Origin: Streptomyces viridiviolaceus
GTDB taxonomy: Bacteria > Actinomycetota > Actinomycetes > Streptomycetales > Streptomycetaceae
Reading direction: 5' to 3'
Assembly (NCBI RefSeq): GCF_014650995.1
Contig: NZ_BMWA01000041.1
Coordinates: forward strand, 1 to 54,188
Length of the DNA: 54,188 nt
In this document: one piece after another, positions 50,631-54,188 of the stretch
Layout of the letters: every line of letters starts with the position of its first letter
Position numbering within the stretch: the first letter of the stretch is position 1
The notes under the pieces: generated by a model
The model's database searches: none
What the model was told of the DNA's origin: nothing
What the model saw: only the letters and a program-made list of their open reading frames with translations
Program-made: the position numbers and the translations under genes

Positions 50631-51329
50631 TCAGGTGTTGGTGACTTCGCGTGCCGCGGCTTCGATGAGGTCGGTGACCGGACCCGGCTGGGATGCGAGC
50701 GAGGCGTGGCTGGCGTCGAGTTCGATGAGCTGGCGCGGGTTCATGCGCTGGGCCATTCGGCGCTCGTTGTCGGGGTGGATCATTCGGTCGGCGGTGGAGA
50801 CCTGGTACCAGCACGGCTTGGTCTTCCAGGCCGGAGCGGTGACGTTGTCGCCGAATGTCGAGCCGAGCGGAGCCTTCTGGGTGACCGCCATGACAAGGGC
50901 TTCGTCCTCGGTCAGGTCCTGGCAGAAGCTCTCATGGAACTTGTCCTGTTTGATCCACAGGTAGCCATCGGAGTCCGGGGCGATGTTCTCGAAGGCCGCC
51001 GGCGGTTTCTCCTGGCTGATCTGTCCCGGACTCTCGCCCGCGTCGGGGGCGAACGCGGCGATGTAGACAAGGCCCGCGACATTGGGCAGGTCTCCCGCCT
51101 CGGTGATCACCGCACCGCCGTACGAATGACCGACGAGGAGGACGGGACCGTCGATCTGCCTGACCATCTGGCGGGTTCGCTCTGCATCGCCGGACAGCGA
51201 GGTGAGCGGGTTCTCCACGGCATGAAGGTCGCTGAAGCCGCGCCGGTGCAGCTCGACGATCGTCTTTCCCCAATGAGCGGCACCGCCCCAGAAGCCATGG
51301 ACCAGGACGATAGCGGGACCACTGGACAT
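50631..51329 (-). CDS. alpha/beta hydrolase (salicylate-esterase-like group)
   Basis: This is a 232-residue single-domain hydrolase. VLVHGFWGGAAHW (about 8-20) forms the oxyanion loop, and VGHSYGGAV (about 66-74) carries the nucleophile Ser. VSTADRMIHP (about 184-193) supplies the acid and DASHASLASQ (about 209-218) the His. The layout matches bacterial proteins related to plant methylesterases; the substrate is unknown. The ATG at 51329 was chosen from homologous start position; the ribosome site is weak. It is a single gene with relic-like flanks. Confidence 0.87.
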   Translation of the reverse strand: MSSGPAIVLVHGFWGGAAHWGKTIVELHRRGFSDLHAVENPLTSLSGDAERTRQMVRQIDGPVLLVGHSYGGAVITEAGDLPNVAGLVYIAAFAPDAGESPGQISQEKPPAAFENIAPDSDGYLWIKQDKFHESFCQDLTEDEALVMAVTQKAPLGSTFGDNVTAPAWKTKPCWYQVSTADRMIHPDNERRMAQRMNPRQLIELDASHASLASQPGPVTDLIEAAAREVTNT

Positions 51330-51585
51330 GATGCGCGCCGTTCTGTTCGGAGTTCGTGCTCGCGCCCCCGCCTCCCTCACACTAGATCCGGTCGGACGTC
51401 GCGGCGACCGCATACTCCCCGAACGGAGACGCGGCAGGCGGTCGCCGGCGTCCTGCGCAGGCCCCGACAGGCAGGTCGGCTCAACGGACGGCCCGGCCGC
51501 CGTGGTCGGTCTCATGAGCCGAGACCGGCCACGGCAGCCGGGCCACCGCCCGCGAGCCCGGCCACTGGCTCTGTTCACGAATCCC

Positions 51586-51643
51586 GGTTCTGGCTCAACC
51601 GCCTCGGGCTCTCGTCACAGAGGTTGAGCCGGAACCCGAGAAC
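51586..51643. repeat. inverted-repeat cluster, left of the GNAT gene
   Basis: GGTTCTGGCTCAACC (51586-51600) is nearly complementary to GGTTGAGCCGGAACC (51621-51635). The larger element AGAGGTTGAGCCGGAACCCG (51618-51637, extending to 51643) is the complement, 22 of 26 bases, of 52439-52464 on the other side of the GNAT gene. Confidence 0.6.
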
Positions 51644-51768
51644 GGTAGGCCTCCCGTCCCTGGCAGGCGTGGCTGTAGGGCCCGGCCCCGTTGAAGCGGC
51701 CCCGGGCCGGTGGCTTGATCGGTCTGCGAGTCTTGATCGCTGCCGAGCCTGCTGGTTGGGTGGCCGGC

Positions 51769-52308
51769 ATGACTGAGCTCGGACCCGTCGCCTGGCCACC
51801 TGCCCCGATCAGAACCGAGAGGCTCGTACTCCGTGGGCCCGAAGCCCGGGACCGTGCGGCGTTCATCGAGCTGCTGGCGTCGCCAGAGGTGCACACCTAC
51901 CTCGGCGGCCCCCGGCCGAGGGACGAGCTTGAGCGCGAGATGCCCGAGGTGCCCGAGCGGTGGCCCGGGAGTTTCGTCGTTGATCTCGACGGGGCGATGA
52001 TCGGTCAGGTCCTGATCAGGAGAGCCCTGGAGCACCGCCGTCCGGCTGCCGCGGGGAAGGTCGATCTCGGCTACCTGTTCCTGCCGCGAGCATGGGGATT
52101 CGGGTATGCCACCGAGGCGTGCGCGGCGGCACTCGACTGGTTCGACGGCGCCCTTCCCGGCGAGCCGGTGGTGCTCACCACCCAGACCGCCAACGCCGGC
52201 TCGATGCGCCTCGCGGCAAAGCTGGGGTTCACCGAGGTAGAACGGTTCCATGCCTGGGACGCCGAGCAGTGGCTCGGCATGCGGTCCCCGGCCACGCCCT
52301 CTGATTGA
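51769..52308 (+). CDS. GNAT family N-acetyltransferase (RimJ/RimL-like)
   Basis: This 179-residue acetyltransferase opens with the family motif IRTERLVLRGPEARD (about 14-28). The core strand is VDLGYLFLPRAWGFGYATEA (about 107-126), with the acetyl-CoA loop WGFGYATEA. TQTANAGSMRLAAKLGFTEV (about 144-163) is the conserved C-terminal part of the fold. The acceptor could be a protein N-terminus or a small molecule. The ATG at 51769 has a weak ribosome site. The gene sits between two inverted repeats (51618-51643 and 52439-52464), which suggests it may be, or have been, a mobile cassette. Confidence 0.87.
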   Translation: MTELGPVAWPPAPIRTERLVLRGPEARDRAAFIELLASPEVHTYLGGPRPRDELEREMPEVPERWPGSFVVDLDGAMIGQVLIRRALEHRRPAAAGKVDLGYLFLPRAWGFGYATEACAAALDWFDGALPGEPVVLTTQTANAGSMRLAAKLGFTEVERFHAWDAEQWLGMRSPATPSD

Positions 52309-52438
52309 GCTCGTGCTCGACAGTGCGGATCCGCAAGTCGACAGCACTGCCAGGACGAAGCCCGGCGCTGTTGAAGCTCGTGAACCTCACCGGGCGGAGA
52401 CGGCCGAACGCCTCCCGATGCACTGTCGAAGCGCTGTC

Positions 52439-52464
52439 GGTTCTCGGGCTCTGGCTCAACTTCT
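52439..52464. repeat. inverted repeat, right of the GNAT gene
   Basis: GGTTCTCGGGCTCTGGCTCA, followed by ACTTCT, is the partner of the element at 51618-51643 in inverted orientation, with four mismatches in 26. The remainder of 52309-52611 shows no gene. Confidence 0.6.
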
Positions 52465-52611
52465 TTGGGGCCAGCGCTGCTTGTGCCGGGGGTGCTGCTG
52501 TTGTCCTCGGCGCCCACCGGGACCGTCGATGCCGTGCCTTCTCAGGTGCCCGCGCGGCCCGTCCAGCAGGCCATATGATCGCCATGTCGACATATCTTGA
52601 GAGGACACCTC

Positions 52612-53319
52612 ATGACTGGCGGAACACTGACCATCGCTGCCGCACAGCCCCGCTGCGTGGCCCACGACGTGGCGGGCAACGCCCTCGCCCACGCCGAGGC
52701 GGTGCGGGCAGCGGACGCCAGGGTCGTGGTCTTCCCCGAACTCTCCCTCACCGGCTACGAACTCGACGCGGCCCCGGTCGCACCGGACGACGAGCGGCTG
52801 GCCCCGGTCGTCGCGGCCTGCGCCGAGACCGGAACGCTCGCCCTGGTCGGCGCGCCGGTCCCCGGACCGCACATCGGGGTGCTCGCCGTGGACGGCGACG
52901 GCGCCCGCGTCGTGTACGGAAAGACCCACCTGTACGGCGCCGAGGCCGACCTCTTCCTGCCCGGCAAGCCGACGGTGCTCGAGGTGGACGGCGTGCGCCT
53001 GGGCCTGGCCGTGTGCCGGGACACCGGCCTGCCGGAGCACGCGGCCGCCACCGCCGCCCTCGGCATGGACGGCTATGTAGCCGGCGTGGTGCACTCCGAC
53101 ATCGAGGCCGAGGTGCACGGCGAGCGGGCCCGCCGGGTCGCCGCCGACCACGGCGTGTGGGTCGTCACCGCCGCCTTCACCGGTCCCACCGGCGGCGGCT
53201 TCGCCCGTACCTCCGGGCGCTCGGGCATCTGGGCCGCCGACGGGTCCCTGCTCGCCGAGGCGAGCGACCTGCCCGGTGACTTCGCCCGTGCGGTCGTGCC
53301 CGCGCCGACCGACGGCTAG
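52612..53319 (+). CDS. carbon-nitrogen hydrolase (nitrilase superfamily amidase)
   Basis: This is a 235-residue member of the nitrilase superfamily, which hydrolyses non-peptide C-N bonds. The catalytic triad is visible: Glu in VVFPELSLTGYE (about 41-52), Lys in VVYGKTHLYG (about 101-110) and Cys in LGLAVCRDTGLPEH (about 130-143). It lacks extra domains and is shorter than many members (260-280), but all three catalytic blocks are present. The substrate is unknown. The ATG at 52612 is preceded by AGAGGACACCTC. A 34-base piece of its coding sequence (53112-53145) recurs at 53877. Confidence 0.9.
   Translation: MTGGTLTIAAAQPRCVAHDVAGNALAHAEAVRAADARVVVFPELSLTGYELDAAPVAPDDERLAPVVAACAETGTLALVGAPVPGPHIGVLAVDGDGARVVYGKTHLYGAEADLFLPGKPTVLEVDGVRLGLAVCRDTGLPEHAAATAALGMDGYVAGVVHSDIEAEVHGERARRVAADHGVWVVTAAFTGPTGGGFARTSGRSGIWAADGSLLAEASDLPGDFARAVVPAPTDG
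53112..53145. repeat. 34-bp direct repeat, copy within the amidase gene
   Basis: The segment GGTGCACGGCGAGCGGGCCC, continuing to 53145, encodes VHGERARRVAA of the amidase. It is repeated with one mismatch at 53877-53910. Confidence 0.75.
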
Positions 53320-53341
53320 GCCGTTTCGTTTCGGAACACCG
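53319..53341. repeat. 23-bp dispersed repeat, copy 2
   Basis: GGCCGTTTCGTTTCGGAACA, followed by CCG, starts at the last base of the amidase stop codon. It matches the element at 19178-19199 apart from one extra T. Confidence 0.6.
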
Positions 53342-53430
53342 AACCCTTGGCATGTGAGCGCGATCATCGGGTGCGGCGCCTCCGACGGCCTCTGTAACCT
53401 GGCGTCGCTGTACGTCGGGGGGAGCTGACC

Positions 53431-53847
53431 ATGGAGAACATACTGTCCGTGGCCATCGGGGCCGCTATCGGCCTCATAGGGGTGGTGTTCGGGTCGTGGT
53501 TCACCGCGCGCCGACAGGACCGCATGTGGCTCCGCGAACAGAAGCTGAAAGCCGGGATCGGCTTCAACACGGCCGTAGTTCAGCTACTGGACTACCTGAA
53601 GGAAACACAGCTGAGTGACGACGGTCCCGGAGCCAACGAGTTGGCGAACCGGCTGCAGGAAGCACGCTCAGCCCTCTACCTGCTCTGCTCCAACGACACC
53701 GTCGATCTCGCCGATGCCCTCGCGCGGCGGGTCTGGAGCACCCGGCCCACCGGCGGCAGGGACGACCGCCGGGCCGAGTTCCGAGAGACGTTGGCCCTCC
53801 TGCGCCGCTTCACCCACCAGCTCCGGGAAGAGATCGCCAGATCGTAG
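53431..53847 (+). CDS. membrane-anchored small hypothetical protein
   Basis: This is a 138-residue protein with one N-terminal membrane anchor (about 5-26, ILSVAIGAAIGLIGVVFGSW). A soluble, charged helical region follows (about 27-138: RRQDRMWLREQKLKAGIGFN, NELANRLQEARSALYLLCSN, LALLRRFTHQLREEIARS), probably cytoplasmic. I do not recognise the family; similar single-anchor helical proteins are common and uncharacterised in Streptomyces. The ATG at 53431 follows GGGGGAGCTGACC, a strong ribosome site. The gene stands alone. Confidence 0.8.
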   Translation: MENILSVAIGAAIGLIGVVFGSWFTARRQDRMWLREQKLKAGIGFNTAVVQLLDYLKETQLSDDGPGANELANRLQEARSALYLLCSNDTVDLADALARRVWSTRPTGGRDDRRAEFRETLALLRRFTHQLREEIARS

Positions 53848-53876
53848 TCCCCACTGGATCACCGGGCGGACCAGAG

Positions 53877-53910
53877 GGTGCACGGCGAGCGGGCCCGCCG
53901 GGCCGCCGCC
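53877..53910. repeat. 34-bp direct repeat, copy at the transposase relic border
   Basis: It differs from 53112-53145 by a single base (C for T). It abuts the truncated end of the IS5-type transposase relic, so it marks a recombination or capture junction. Confidence 0.75.
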
Positions 53911-53912
53911 AA

Positions 53913-54188
53913 GTGGCAGTGCCCCGCCACTGCTTTAAGCGGTTGATACACCGCTCGACGGAATTGCGCTGCTTGTAGGCATCACGATCGAAGGCTGGTG
54001 GCCTGCCGCCTCGGCCGGCCCCTTTGCACCCTGTGGTCCTGCTGATCGGCCGGGAAGGGGATCACCACGCGGATGCCGCGCCCGCGCAGGTACTGGCGGA
54101 TCGCGCGGGAGGAGTACGCCTAATGGGAGGCGAAGGCCGGTTGGTGCTGACCTTCGTGGGCGCGAGTCGAGCCTTTGAGTATGCCTGG
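53913..54188 (-). pseudogene. IS5-family transposase, C-terminal relic cut by the window edge
   Basis: On the minus strand YSSRAIRQYLRGRGIRVVIP, then FPADQQDHR, is followed in another frame by GGRPPAFDRDAYKQRNSVER and CINRLKQWRG. This is the C-terminal catalytic part of Streptomyces IS5-type DDE transposases, including the Glu of the DDE triad in NSVER. At least one frameshift separates the pieces, and an in-frame stop precedes the first. The rest lies beyond position 54188. The usual tail after LKQWRG is replaced by the 34-bp amidase repeat. Confidence 0.82.

Noticed and set aside
50209..50964. 251-codon plus-strand frame
   Set aside because: Its right part is antisense to the hydrolase, and its left part has no motif or start signal.
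1..54188. tRNA, rRNA, CRISPR arrays, replication origin
   Set aside because: No tRNA-like T-arm, rRNA core segment, regular repeat-spacer pattern or DnaA-box cluster was seen by eye. A tRNA/Rfam scan would settle it.

Overview
The window is very GC-rich actinobacterial DNA and most resembles a Streptomyces (or Kitasatospora-like) chromosome. Pointers are strong third-position G/C bias, GTG starts, NarL-type two-component pairs, SpoIIE/PP2C phosphatases, DUF6461, DUF6223, DUF1963, SUKH-4 and DUF326 proteins, an ECF41/SigJ-type sigma factor, and Streptomyces-style IS630 and IS5 relics. The many truncated or frameshifted genes suggest a variable region, such as a chromosome arm, rather than the conserved core. 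No tRNA, rRNA, CRISPR array or replication origin was seen.

Layout. Positions 1-7.8 kb hold a decayed accessory segment: relics of a replication-relaxation protein, a UvrD-type helicase, an amino-acid permease, an ABM monooxygenase and an IS630 transposase. Intact genes among them are a DUF6461 protein, a GNAT, a DUF6223 membrane protein and a divergent histidine kinase/response regulator pair. Three tandem dyads lie between the last two units. Positions 7.8-13 kb carry two PP2C phosphatases (PAS-GAF-PP2C and GAF-PP2C), a frameshifted small gene, and a MaoC/TSUP pair closed by a strong terminator. Positions 13.4-19.1 kb carry a compact operon of a pseudokinase, two Ser/Thr kinases with PQQ-propeller sensor domains, and a small membrane protein.

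Positions 19.2-27 kb include a DUF1963 protein, a STAS protein, a junction where a PolX fragment abuts a truncated gene of opposite strand, a secreted Pro-rich repeat protein convergent with a five-TM protein, and a stand-alone metacaspase. Positions 27.4-33.2 kb contain a second two-component pair with small membrane proteins, an MMPL relic, an APH-type phosphotransferase, a nucleotidyltransferase and a SUKH-4 protein.

Positions 33.8-39.2 kb form an apparent copper-responsive block. CsoR-type operators precede a His-rich protein/AhpD-like/MFS operon and a DHA2 MFS exporter, with a shortened Cys-rich DUF326 protein divergent from the latter. Both exporter units end in strong hairpins. Positions 39.2-49.9 kb hold an XRE regulator, a PucR-type regulator divergent from an HSL-family hydrolase, a two-gene IrtAB-like ABC exporter-fold pair, an oxidoreductase-SigJ operon divergent from an AraC/GyrI regulator, and a GIY-YIG-like protein. 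Positions 50.6-54.2 kb hold a hydrolase, a GNAT flanked by inverted repeats, a nitrilase-family amidase, a membrane-anchored small protein and an IS5 relic at the right edge.

The most interesting candidates are the pseudokinase/kinase/kinase cluster, the copper-operator block that assigns ordinary MFS genes to a metal response, the triple-dyad control region at 4.4-4.5 kb, and the secreted repeat protein/membrane protein/metacaspase neighbourhood. All functions are read from sequence by eye; no database search was run.
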